64,000 bases of DNA from Euptelea pleiosperma (Eukaryota; Streptophyta; Magnoliopsida; Ranunculales; Eupteleaceae), in the NCBI GenBank assembly GCA_035048495.1, contig CM068546.1:37156674-37220673 (forward strand), in the 5' to 3' direction. The notes beneath the pieces are model-generated. The model was not told the DNA's origin. It made no database searches and worked only from the letters and a program-made list of their open reading frames with translations. This document shows positions 1-9,500 of this stretch, piece after piece. The number at the start of each line of letters is the position of its first letter. Position 1 is the stretch's first letter. The position numbers were made by a program, and so were the translations under genes.

Positions 1-21
1 TATTTTTTGTTATCATCTCCT

Positions 22-380
22 AGACGAGTCCGTCTAGAGCTACACCCATTTCTTACATCCAATTCTTACACTCGGTGGTGGGGCCCACATGGAACTCATG
101 TTGGACAATCCAACCATACATTGAGTTTTCCTTGTCATGATGATATCATCATCAAAGATCAGTTAATTTTGACATTGCTAATCATATAAAAAATTGACCC
201 AAAATAGTTGTTTAATTGGATGGTCTGGATTTTTTAAATTAAAGTCATATTTTCATGAGGTTAGGAATGACCAAATGTCCTGATTTTTTGTGAGGAGGGT
301 AACCATTGTATGAAAAACTCACTGAACGGTTGGATTGTCCAACATGATCTCCATGTGGGCCCCATCACCGGATGTAAGAA
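22..380. mobile_element. Foldback MITE, 'GTGGGGCCCACATGG' family
   Basis: A long imperfect inverted repeat. The left arm (about 63-125) reads TTCTTACA, then GGTGGTGGGGCCCACATGG, then TTGGACAATCCAACC. The right arm (about 325-380) is its reverse complement. The middle is AT-rich with no ORF. A second member lies at 26302-26653, and an isolated end of the same family lies near 28518-28565. I did not find a clean target-site duplication, so the superfamily is open. Confidence 0.7.
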
Positions 381-594
381 CCTTATTAAGGCATAATAAT
401 ATTGGAAATAATTAAGTGGGGAAATTAAATCGTACCACTCCGAAGCCCTGTAGAAGCTTATGTTTATTTCGAAGAAACTTTCTCAGTATCCTTGCTTTTT
501 AAAAGCTGTGTAAAATACAAAAAACAGAAGAAACAAAAGGAAAAGAAAGAGGAGAGTGACATAACACAGAATCATGAAATGAAAAGTAGGGAGA

Positions 595-1296
595 TCACTT
601 GATCAAGGACGCAATGGCTAAGCAATTGCTAGCCAGCTTACCAAGAATTTCATCAAAATGAGACATGGGTGAGAGTCCCCCTGGCATCTCAAAAAACTCT
701 TCTTCACAAGTCTCAAAATCCGTCACGACTGCACTAAGCATGCTATTTATTGTTCCAATGTCGCGAGTCGGGATCGCGCCTATTGCATTCTGTAGGTTGT
801 CAAGTGCGTCACAATAACTCTCCTTGCATTCTCCCAAGATAGTGGCCACCATAGATGGAGTAGACGGGTTCTTGGCAATCCTTGTGGCTTCAGCTATTGC
901 AGCCTGCGTTTTGAGAGTGCAAGCCTTAATTTCCATTTCAAGGATGGAGATAGGATCGATTTTGCCAGTCAGGAATGGAATAATGGAGGATAGGCAGAGG
1001 ATGGGATTGTCGGTGCTGAAGCATATGGTTTTGATGGCAGGTGAGACCGTAGGAGGGGAGGACACAGGCTGTGGTGGTGGTGGTGGTGGTTGTGAGACCG
1101 GAGGAGGGCACGACACCGGCTGTGGCGGTGGGTGTGAAACATGAGGAGGGGACTGTGGTGGTGGTGGGTGTGAGATCAAAGTAGGGGAGGAGGGGACGGG
1201 GTGCGTGAAATTGCGAGGCACGCATATGGCATCTGCATAGTAGAAAAGGAGAGAGGAGAGAGAGATGAAGAGAAATGGATGTAGATGAAGCTCCAT
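595..1296 (-). CDS. Pectin methylesterase/invertase inhibitor with proline-rich linker
   Basis: This single-exon ORF encodes 233 residues. Residues 1-23 look like a signal peptide (hydrophobic stretch FLFISLSSLLFYYADA), so the product is probably secreted to the cell wall. Residues about 33-88 are almost entirely Pro, Ser, His and Val with PPPP runs, which is unusual for the family and resembles extensin-type wall linkers. Residues about 89-233 match the PMEI/invertase-inhibitor four-helix bundle: an N-terminal hairpin with two Cys (ICFSTDNPILC), then ACTLKTQAAIAEA, a central CKESYCDALDNL, and TCEEEF. This leaves the four conserved Cys in the expected order. Known members bind pectin methylesterases or acid invertases 1:1 in the apoplast; which enzyme this one inhibits cannot be told from sequence. 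The first Met sits directly before the signal peptide, which supports the start. Confidence 0.85.
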   Translation of the reverse strand: MELHLHPFLFISLSSLLFYYADAICVPRNFTHPVPSSPTLISHPPPPQSPPHVSHPPPQPVSCPPPVSQPPPPPPQPVSSPPTVSPAIKTICFSTDNPILCLSSIIPFLTGKIDPISILEMEIKACTLKTQAAIAEATRIAKNPSTPSMVATILGECKESYCDALDNLQNAIGAIPTRDIGTINSMLSAVVTDFETCEEEFFEMPGGLSPMSHFDEILGKLASNCLAIASLIK

Positions 1297-1335
1297 AGAG
1301 AGAGGGAGAGGGAGAGAGAGAGGGAGAGAGATTAA
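1290..1335. repeat. GA/CT-rich tract at the start of the PMEI gene
   Basis: An impure GAGAGAGG tract covers the start codon region of the minus-strand PMEI gene. Read in gene orientation it is a CT-rich 5' leader, common in plant 5' UTRs and some core promoters. Confidence 0.6.
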
Positions 1336-1399
1336 GGGAATGGAGAGATCAAGATGAAAGGGGAGGTATAAGTTTGAAGGGATAGTCTGGTTGGTTTTC

Positions 1400-1860
1400 C
1401 ATGCAAATAGTTAATGGGTAACCGTTTTTTGCCTTGTTTGGCGGGTACTAGTGTTATTGGTCTTCGTTCTTCTGCATGTCAACAATATTCTTTCTTTTGT
1501 TGGATAGTTCTGAAAGCTATATTTACTCGATTTAGTGAATTGACTGAATTACAATTCTAGTGTTGGACCCGGTAAAATGAGTTTTATGGGGATTTTGTTG
1601 TCTTGTACCTTTGAGGGCATATAGAACTCAGCCTTCATTCAGGCATGCATAAACCCATACCCGAGCCCATTTTTGGACCGTTGAATTGGTGGATCACCTC
1701 TTAGATGAGGCATGCATAAACCCAAAAATAAGACTGACTGGATCTTAACCATTGGATCTAGTGAATGTCACACAAGTGAAGCTGTTGATTAGTTGGAGCA
1801 GCTTCATACACGAGACCGCTGTCGATGAGCTGACAACATGCATAACCGGAATCGGGGCAA
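1400..1860. other. Non-genic interval, no clear feature
   Basis: AT-rich sequence with no supported ORF. A short direct repeat, GGCATGCATAAACCCA, occurs near 1642 and 1709. I see nothing else to annotate. Confidence 0.4.
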
Positions 1861-1861
1861 C

Positions 1862-1957
1862 TTAACTGATTCCGGATCGGCATATTTTCTTCTCGATCGG
1901 ATCGCGTCTTGATCAGCATTGATCCGACTCGAACCCAATCCATTGACAGCCCTAGTT
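1862..1957. repeat. Truncated end of a GATC-core foldback element
   Basis: Repeated GATCGG/GGATC units lead into CCAATCCATTGACAGCCCTA. This matches the right terminus of the complete element at 47010-47313 (CCAATCCATTGATAGCCCTA). Only one terminus is present here, so it is a fragment. Confidence 0.55.
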
Positions 1958-2130
1958 TAGAGGGGTGAATTTGAAAATTGTGGCAGAAGTTGGAAAAAAG
2001 GCCCACTTCTGCGTTTGCCTTAATAGTATATTCATCATTTATCATAAATTTCCTGCTAGGCCTATATGACTGTTGGATATTCTTTGAGATTTGTGTGGTG
2101 ACTCCCGATGGCTGTCGCCACACTTCCTAT

Positions 2131-2323
2131 CATAGTTCAAAGTCTAGGCCGATCCCGGTCTGGATCGGGATCGGAGCCCACCAATCCGATCCAAACCATG
2201 TCTGTCTCGCCGAGTTCTCTGTTTTTTGAAGGATTTTCACACCGTCTCAGGGCGAGTTGGCCGATCCGACCGATCCAGAGGAGCCCTCCGATCCAGCCTC
2301 CGATCCCGAGACTTTGAACTATG
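2131..2323. mobile_element. Foldback element with GATCGG core and 8-bp TSD
   Basis: The terminal inverted repeats are perfect (CATAGTTCAAAGTC at the left, its complement GACTTTGAACTATG at the right). The element is flanked by an exact 8-bp duplication, CTTCCTAT, at 2123-2130 and 2324-2331. An 8-bp duplication is typical of hAT elements. The 193-bp body is mostly degenerate CCGATCC/GGATCGG units and encodes nothing. Confidence 0.85.
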
Positions 2324-2565
2324 CTTCCTATAATCATCATATTTAAGAACTATTTTTGTAGATCACATTGCCCATAATTTTAATGATTATCCTTTAAAAT
2401 CAAGTAGCAAATTGAACGGTTAAGAACATCCATTCGACGAGATTGTATGCTGCAAGACAATCTTCTTACAGAACTCAAATAAATAACTGACCTTTCTTAA
2501 TCAAATGTAACACAATCTCCTTAGTTCTTCCAAGAGACCAAAGAAGGAAAGAAACTGACCTATAC

Positions 2566-3876
2566 CTATGAACGATGAAGAAAAAATAAGAGTACAGAAA
2601 ATAAGGTTCCTGTGAAGGTGAGAACAAGAAATAGAATTGCAACAATGATCAAAAAAATTGTCTTTCGAGTCTTGAAATAGTTGTACTTCGGCGTCGCCCA
2701 CCAATTGCTTCTTCTATACGCATTCACTTGCTCGCAAAGCCCCGCATAATAGAAATCCTTGATGACAACCTCATTGCAAAGCTTCTTGAAAAGAAGCAAC
2801 ACCTCATCCTCTTCGTTCCCTAAGTCCACGATAATTCCTCTTTGATGGAGTAACTGCACATCCTTGCAAGAGTTAATGAGGCTGCCCATGAAGAAGGCAT
2901 AAGATGTAATGTGGGTTGTACAATCATGGCAACATTGCTCCAAGGCAATGAGATTTCTTAAGAGGGAATCCGTGTAGTGTAATTTTAATGGCGGGATCTC
3001 AAGAACTCCATTAACAAACCTTATGTCTAACAGGCTGTTCGTCGTCGCCTTCTTGAACTTGACTCCCGACTCTTGGAGCTTCGTCGCACAATGTATATAT
3101 TTTTGTGCTTTCATCTTTTGCTTTGGTAGCAGGGTAGGGAACGAAGGGAGGTAAGCGTTGCGTATTAAATCGAGTAAATGATTGCCTTGTTGGCTAAACT
3201 TCTTCTGAGCAACTTCTTTATCTCCTGGGATTATAATTTTGAAGAAACGAAAGGCGAGCTCAATTAGAGGCTGATCACATTGTTTTGGAACCGGAATGAT
3301 ATCGAATAAACGCTGAAGAACAAAGAAGGGGAGTTGATTTTCAAGTAATATCATGTCGCACCTTAAACCGAAGAACATCCCGTTCTTACTGAATATAGGG
3401 TCACCTCTGCATCTTAACCCCTTTGCAGTGTACTTAAAGAAAAGCTCGATAATGAAACAACCGTCGACTATCATCATCTCCACAAATTTATCACTACTGA
3501 GGCTGATACGTTCTTTGTAGCAATTACGAGCTCTTTGTTCTAACTCCCTGATGGCTTTAACGCAATCGTCAAGACTTGCCTCCAGATTTGGTTTTCGAGA
3601 GAGGAGGGCACGTAAATAGCGCCATTTCTGTTCTTCCATGGATTTTAGGCCTTCCTTATTGTGGTGTAGAGGGCCGATTGAGACCATTTCAGGTGCATAC
3701 ACCTTTTCATTTTCCTTGCAAAGATTTTCAGGGACTTTGTAGATACAAAGTGAGGGAGATATGGTTTCCATTTTATTTTTTATAGATGACACCAATGCCT
3801 CATCTGAATTTGGAATTTCAATTGTGACATCGTCTACACTTCCTGATTGCTTCCTTTGATTACTACCTTCCGCCAT
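2566..3876 (-). CDS. DUF247 (UPF0481) membrane protein, copy 1
   Basis: This intronless ORF encodes 436 residues, the usual length for plant DUF247 proteins. Family landmarks run in order: YAPEMVSIGPLHH (about residues 60-72), MEEQKWRYLRALLSR, EMMIVDGCFIIELF, DMILLENQLPFFVLQRLF, HITSYAFFMGSLI near residue 330, and one C-terminal membrane helix (about 406-433, TIFLIIVAILFLVLTF). The topology inferred is a large soluble N-terminal part with a C-terminal anchor. The biochemical role of DUF247 is unknown; in grasses members at the S and Z loci act in self-incompatibility. This copy is the most divergent of the six in the window and is about 25 kb from the others, across the kinase gene. The ORF is intact, with the start at the only early Met. 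Confidence 0.9.
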   Translation of the reverse strand: MAEGSNQRKQSGSVDDVTIEIPNSDEALVSSIKNKMETISPSLCIYKVPENLCKENEKVYAPEMVSIGPLHHNKEGLKSMEEQKWRYLRALLSRKPNLEASLDDCVKAIRELEQRARNCYKERISLSSDKFVEMMIVDGCFIIELFFKYTAKGLRCRGDPIFSKNGMFFGLRCDMILLENQLPFFVLQRLFDIIPVPKQCDQPLIELAFRFFKIIIPGDKEVAQKKFSQQGNHLLDLIRNAYLPSFPTLLPKQKMKAQKYIHCATKLQESGVKFKKATTNSLLDIRFVNGVLEIPPLKLHYTDSLLRNLIALEQCCHDCTTHITSYAFFMGSLINSCKDVQLLHQRGIIVDLGNEEDEVLLLFKKLCNEVVIKDFYYAGLCEQVNAYRRSNWWATPKYNYFKTRKTIFLIIVAILFLVLTFTGTLFSVLLFFLHRS

Positions 3877-4257
3877 CTTTTAATGATCTTTTTAGAAGTG
3901 GGTTTAACCTAAATCGTCCCCTTCTTCTTGAACAAACTCGTAGTGATTGCGTCGAAATGTACTTGCCACACTGCGATAGACATCTTCCCTGTTAAAAATA
4001 TACTACAAAACTTACTTATATTACGTTTCATATGGTATGTTAGGAAGTGTTGATACAGAAAAAAGTTGGCATTTAAATGCAAAAATCATTTCTAGAAAAC
4101 ATATCCAGGGCAACTATACAGAGCCCAAGATCAGTTTTTTTTTTAATAACAATCTATTCTTTACTTTCTTTTGGAGCATTAATCACATTCTTGACAGTCC
4201 AAAAGAAAGCTGTAGATCGACCTGTTAGTCATCCGATCTGGTTTACCTTTGGTTTAC

Positions 4258-4563
4258 GGGCGTGTTTGATTGCACAGAAAATTTTCCAAAGAAAATACAC
4301 CTGGGAAATGCCTTAAATGGCTGTTGGATTGCACTGGAGAACACATTTCAATCATGTGAGAAAATAAAGGTATATTTTCGGGTGGAAATGAATTCTCAAC
4401 TATGTGGGAGGGTAATGGATTCCGGGATTGGAAGGGTCTTAGTTTCGTTTCATCTCATTTTCCACTTTTCACCTTTGACCTTTATCATGTGATAAAATAA
4501 AGGCCTATTTTCAGGTGAAAATTACAATTTTCTCACTTGGTAATCAAACAATCAAACACACCC
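4258..4563. mobile_element. hAT-like MITE
   Basis: The ends are GGGCGTGTTTGATTG and its near complement CAATCAAACACACCC. The inside is AT-rich and non-coding, with a repeated AATAAAGG(C/T)TATTTTC motif. I could not confirm a target-site duplication. Confidence 0.65.
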
Positions 4564-5089
4564 TTGGGGATTTCCCTAGGAACTATGGAATGCTGTGTAA
4601 TGATCCTACACGTGCATCACGTGTGCTACGAGGAAATCTAAGGTACCTCAGATAGACCATAAGGATGCTTTGTCAGATCAGTTGGTTCCTCATTAAATAA
4701 GATTAGTTTTTGTCTGAGCAGGTCTCCCATGTAGAGTGGATCCACCACTCACAAGAGATCGGCCCTAAGAGTACCATTTTTCATGCAAAAAAATTGGGAA
4801 ATAAAAAAGTAGATAGAGAAAAACAAAAAAAAAAAAACCAACCTACCGGATGGGAGTTGGAACAGTCAGAAACCAAACAGACTACCACCTTCTCGCTCTC
4901 ACTAACGCCAGAAGACAGACAAATTTCATGAAAGTGATTTCCTGTTCAGGCTGGAGACACCAAATAAGGTTTCGTTCACAACTCAAATAACTGGAAAAAA
5001 AAATGAAGGAGCGAAGCTACGATGGCTTCCATGGTAGAGCAAACCCAAGCTGGAAAGAATTTATAGAACTCCTTCGACAAAAAGCATAG

Positions 5090-5213
5090 CCTGTTAAAGC
5101 GACATAATTGTTTACTTAGTAGAGAATTTAAGTATTTATAATAGTGATTTACAGTTTCTAGCAGTTAAAGTGAGATAAGTGATTACTTCATAGAAAATTT
5201 AAGTATTAATGAC
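5090..5213. repeat. Direct repeat of about 52 bp
   Basis: Two related copies of a segment beginning GTTAAAG(C/T)GA(C/G)ATAA and containing GAATTTAAGTAT lie about 73 bp apart (from about 5092 and from about 5165). No coding potential. Confidence 0.45.
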
Positions 5214-5214
5214 G

Positions 5215-5466
5215 GGTTGAGATATTTTCACACCGTTTTTCACATGGGCTATGTGGGCCCAAAATGGAGATGAGTTGAGGGCTGATTCTTTGTGTGAGGG
5301 AGATCTTTCTCACAAAAACTTTTCCAACTTATAATCCACTTTTCACAGGTGTCGGAATAGGGAGAGTTTTTTGACAGCATGATCTCCGTAACTCATCTCC
5401 ATGTTAGCCCCAAATAGCAGTGTAAAAATCTGTGTCAAAATAAGCCGTGTCAGAATATCCCAACCC
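5215..5466. mobile_element. Foldback MITE with GGAGATGAGTT arms
   Basis: The left arm (GGGTTGAGATATT, then ATGGAGATGAGTT) is matched by a complementary right arm (AACTCATCTCCATG, then GAATATCCCAACCC). The body of about 250 bp is non-coding. Confidence 0.6.
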
Positions 5467-6142
5467 AATAATGATAGTGGGTTACTGTTACCGTCTAGCA
5501 AGCAATACATGTGCAATATCAAATGAACCGAGGGCACGAACCAAGTGATTACAGTCTAATTGCTACTGTTGTCACCTTTAGAAAAAAGGTCTATATTGTT
5601 GCTCAAATCAATGGTGATCCGTGTCACAATCGTGGGTGGGGTCTGGTTTCATCCGAGCATACAAATTTGAAAATGAAAATGTTCGATTCCGGAAATAACT
5701 CAAACCTCATCAAACCCAATGCACGTATCAAACGAATTCCTCTCAACTGGGTTTCCTTTTAAATTATCCAAAACAAAAGCAGAAAAAAGTAATTCAACCA
5801 GGGAACCAAGAGAACACCTCATCAAATAAAACTTTAGTAATATATGATAAGAAATAAAAAGAAAGAAACCCTTTAAAAGCCAGACCAAGCAAACAAAGTT
5901 ACGTAGAATATACAATGTTATCTATCACGCCGAGAACTCACCACTGCCTGGGAAAACTGAAAAGTGGTTCTCCACATGAGAGAAAAAAGAACCTCCCCAT
6001 CATAATCCTCTCACCAAATATTCCAAGCCCATCCCATCCAGGGTTTCACCACCATCAACCACCCTCGTTCTTTGCATTCTTGTATCAGAGGGTCCAAAGC
6101 TTAGATAAGAAGATGGCCACTGGAGAGCTTACCTGAAAAGTC

Positions 6143-6520
6143 TCATCGTCCTTCATGCAGGTCTTCCGAGAACACCGCTGTCCGAGAGATGTTGTCATTA
6201 TCAAAGGCACTTAGAGCAGAGAAAGGGCCAGAGGAGAACATTGATGAAGTCCCATCCGACTCATAGGTGGTGGATGACTGTCCTAGGTTGGGACGTGTGT
6301 TGGAGGTGGTTAACGTGGATTCTTGGTACTCTGTTATGCGCTGCACCATTTTAAGGGACTGCACCACTTCTCCCATTGTGGGCCGCTGGCTTGCCTCGGC
6401 AGCAACACAAGCTGCGGCAATTGTGCAAACACGTACGAAGTCATCCTTTGGGTACTTGCTTGCAAGCCTTGGATCAGCAAGCTCCTCTAACCGATCCTTA
6501 TCTCTAAGAATTGGCCTGGT
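6143..6520 (-). CDS. Kinase exon 8: C-lobe and tail
   Basis: Opens after acceptor CCTTCCAG with [19 protein letters not shown], then [28 protein letters not shown], and ends in a Ser-rich tail, [15 protein letters not shown], before TGA at 6143-6145. That tail is conserved in At4g02010-type kinases. Confidence 0.92.
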   Translation of the reverse strand, partial: TRPILRDKDRLEELADPRLASKYPKDDFVRVCTIAAACVAAEASQRPTMGEVVQSLKMVQRITEYQESTLTTSNTRPNLGQSSTTYESDGTSSMFSSGPFSALSAFDNDNISRTAVFSEDLHEGR

Positions 6521-9500
6521 CTGGAAGGAACAGAACCGACTTCGGTTTAATTTTCGTCAACTAAGAGTTATATCATGTATATCCCAACAAAAGCATAACA
6601 CATACAAAGCAATTTTTTTATCATACATACTAATGAAATATTAAATTTTCCATATCAAAGTTTTCTGAATGGTAAAACTTAAATGCTACAATGTTCAGAA
6701 CAAGACAGAAAAGAGAAAAGGAAAAAAAAAAAAAAGTAAAGTGTTGCCACTGAATATGAGATTGTTGGATTCTAACACATCAGACTCAGGTACATCCACC
6801 CATTTACAAGAAAACTGAACGATCCCAACCCATCTTATCTATCAACATTTTCTGACCACCCACATGAATATAAATTATATAATGCATCACCCAGTTGGGT
6901 CTATCTTAGGCCGCCTCTGCTATCTCAGAAGTGGAGGACATAGGAACATGTGTACCTACCACTATTTCGTTGGTTGACTGTTCTTAAGGTCAAACCTGGC
7001 AGATACATATCCTCTTAAAAGGAGGTGTTTAACTAGGCTTCTACATCACCAAGTCAATCGCTGCAAGAATTCTTTAACTTCAAAATGAAAGAAGAGTTCA
7101 ATCCACAGAGGCACTGACATCCATTAGTTAGCAATTATGAATTCAATATGTGCATCTCACACATGGGTAATACATGTCCCCTAATCTCATATGTAGGTAT
7201 ATATATTCCCATCTTGTGATGACTCATCGCCATCCTAAGCCAGGAGTCAAACACCAGGCCGGCTGGCTGAGATATAGGTCTCCATACAACACAGGAAAAA
7301 TTTTAAGTATCCAACGAGGAGACGTCATTTGGATTACTAAAACGAAAGTAGAATGGGAGGGAGAAAGTACTAACCCAAGTTACTAGATTCTCCTGGCCAG
7401 AAGGTTGTAACATATCCACAGGCTTCCTTCCAGTCAACAGTTCAAGAAGGACTACCCCATAGCTATATACATCACTCTTTACTAGTAGATGTCCAGTCAT
7501 GGCATACTCAGGAGCCACATACCTGAAAATCAATTCGGTTCCACATTACTACCACTGGAGAGTAGGCTAATCCTAGGATTGTGTAACTTCATGAGGAGAA
7601 AGGAGACTTACCCAAATGTGCCCATCACACGAGTAGACAGATAATTTTCTCGGCCTTCAGGTGCCTGTTTGGCCAGACCAAAATCAGCAACTTTAGCATG
7701 AAAGTTTTTTTCAAGTAATATATTGGATGCCTTGAAATCCCTGTGGATGACACAGGGTTGTGAGTCCTCATGTAGGTAGGCAAGTCCTCTAGCAGCATCG
7801 AGGGCAATCTTCATTCTGGAGTCCCAGTCTAAAGGACAATTTACTCCCAAGGGACCTGAAGAAAAACTAGGTCAGCATTGTGCATGAAGACTTTATAAAA
7901 CAGCATGAAATCCCCTGCCAAGTTTCCAAAGTAGTAGGTCAATCATCACTAAAAGCAGCTACTGTCATAAAAATAGTAGGACCCTGTAACTGTAAAAGGT
8001 GAAATACCATGGAGCCAGGCCTCTAAGCTTCCATTTGGGATGAGCTCGTAACAAAGAAGGTTCTGTGAAGAGTCACGACTGCTATAGTAACCCACAAGTT
8101 TCACAAGATTACGGTGATGCAGCCTGCTAAGCATCTCAACCTCAACTAAGAACTCTTTGCCACCTTGATGTCCTCCACTAGTAAGCTTCTTAATTGCGAC
8201 AGCAGTGCCATCACTTAAGACACCCTTGAAAACCCTGCCGAACCCACCCTCACCAAGCACGCTTGCAGGTTCAAAGTTATTTGTTGCTTCTTTAAGCTCT
8301 TCATATGCAAAAAATCGAGTACTGGTGGGGTGAGGAAGAGAGCCTCCAACTGGAACTGCATCTGGAGTCCTTGGCTTTGCTGCAAAATAAACTCCAACAA
8401 TGTATCGTTTAATAAAATAAACTAAATATATAAAAATCATACAGAATCGCAGAAAACAAAGAGCTCTATTTCCCAAGTTCCACTTGTAAGTAAGCCTACT
8501 GCTGTTCATAGCTCTTTATGCGTTTTCTTCAGTTAATGTATTGGTTTTACGGTTTTACCCTACTTATTAAAAAACAAAGGATTGGTTTTACTCCCATTGA
8601 GTACCATTGGAACAGAGTCATCTTCGGTTCTTCATTCCTAGAGTTTCACACAGCCAAAACTGAGCTTTATGTGAATCCATATTAAATGCATCACAAATTG
8701 TTACAATTCAAAGGTAAATTGTTAAATTACCAAGAAAGGAAAGATACTTGTTTGGCCGATCAAGTCAGTACAACTAGCTTAACAAAATTGGGTCAAATGC
8801 AGCTTTTACCACTTTATTGCAAATACAAAAAAAAAATTCAAAGAAAGAACGATGACATTATGAAAATGAACGGACGGGATAATAGGAGGTATCCATTCTT
8901 CTACACTACCTTCTTTGTATAGTTATTTTTTAAGATTTGATGCAACAAACCGAAGCGTTGATTAATTAAGGCTTTATGATTTAATAATCCTAAACCATAT
9001 CTATTGTGAATAGATTTGGGGTTTTAAGGTGTAGTTTTCATCACTGCAAATTCTGCAAAAGTTGTCGCCACTTCCCTCAGCAATTGTGTTTCATTGATAC
9101 GGGTACGGGTGTCAGACACAGGTGCGGAGTGTCCGACTAGGCGAACCTTGAAAAACAGAATTCGTGGACTCGGCAGTATACTTAGAAAATGTTAAACAAA
9201 GTAATTGTTATTTTATTATGAATATAAATAGTGGATAATGTCATGGGATATCTTCTGATTAGCATCGCATACTTATAGACAAGAGAATACATATATGTAA
9301 TGTTCTATTTGTTGCATAGAAAATTTTAATTGTAAAAGATAGAACTCAACCTATGGCAAATGTTAATTAGTATCTTGCAAGTAAGTAAAAAAACAAAGAA
9401 CAAAACAACATTCGGAAGTGTCACACTGGAATCTGTATTGTGTCAGACTTCAACATGTGTCCGACACAGGTATTTCGCCTGTTTAGACTAATACTTGCAA

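Noticed and set aside
824..1144. Plus-strand ORF rich in Gly across the PMEI gene
   Set aside because: It is the antisense shadow of the proline-rich linker (CCN codons read as GGN).
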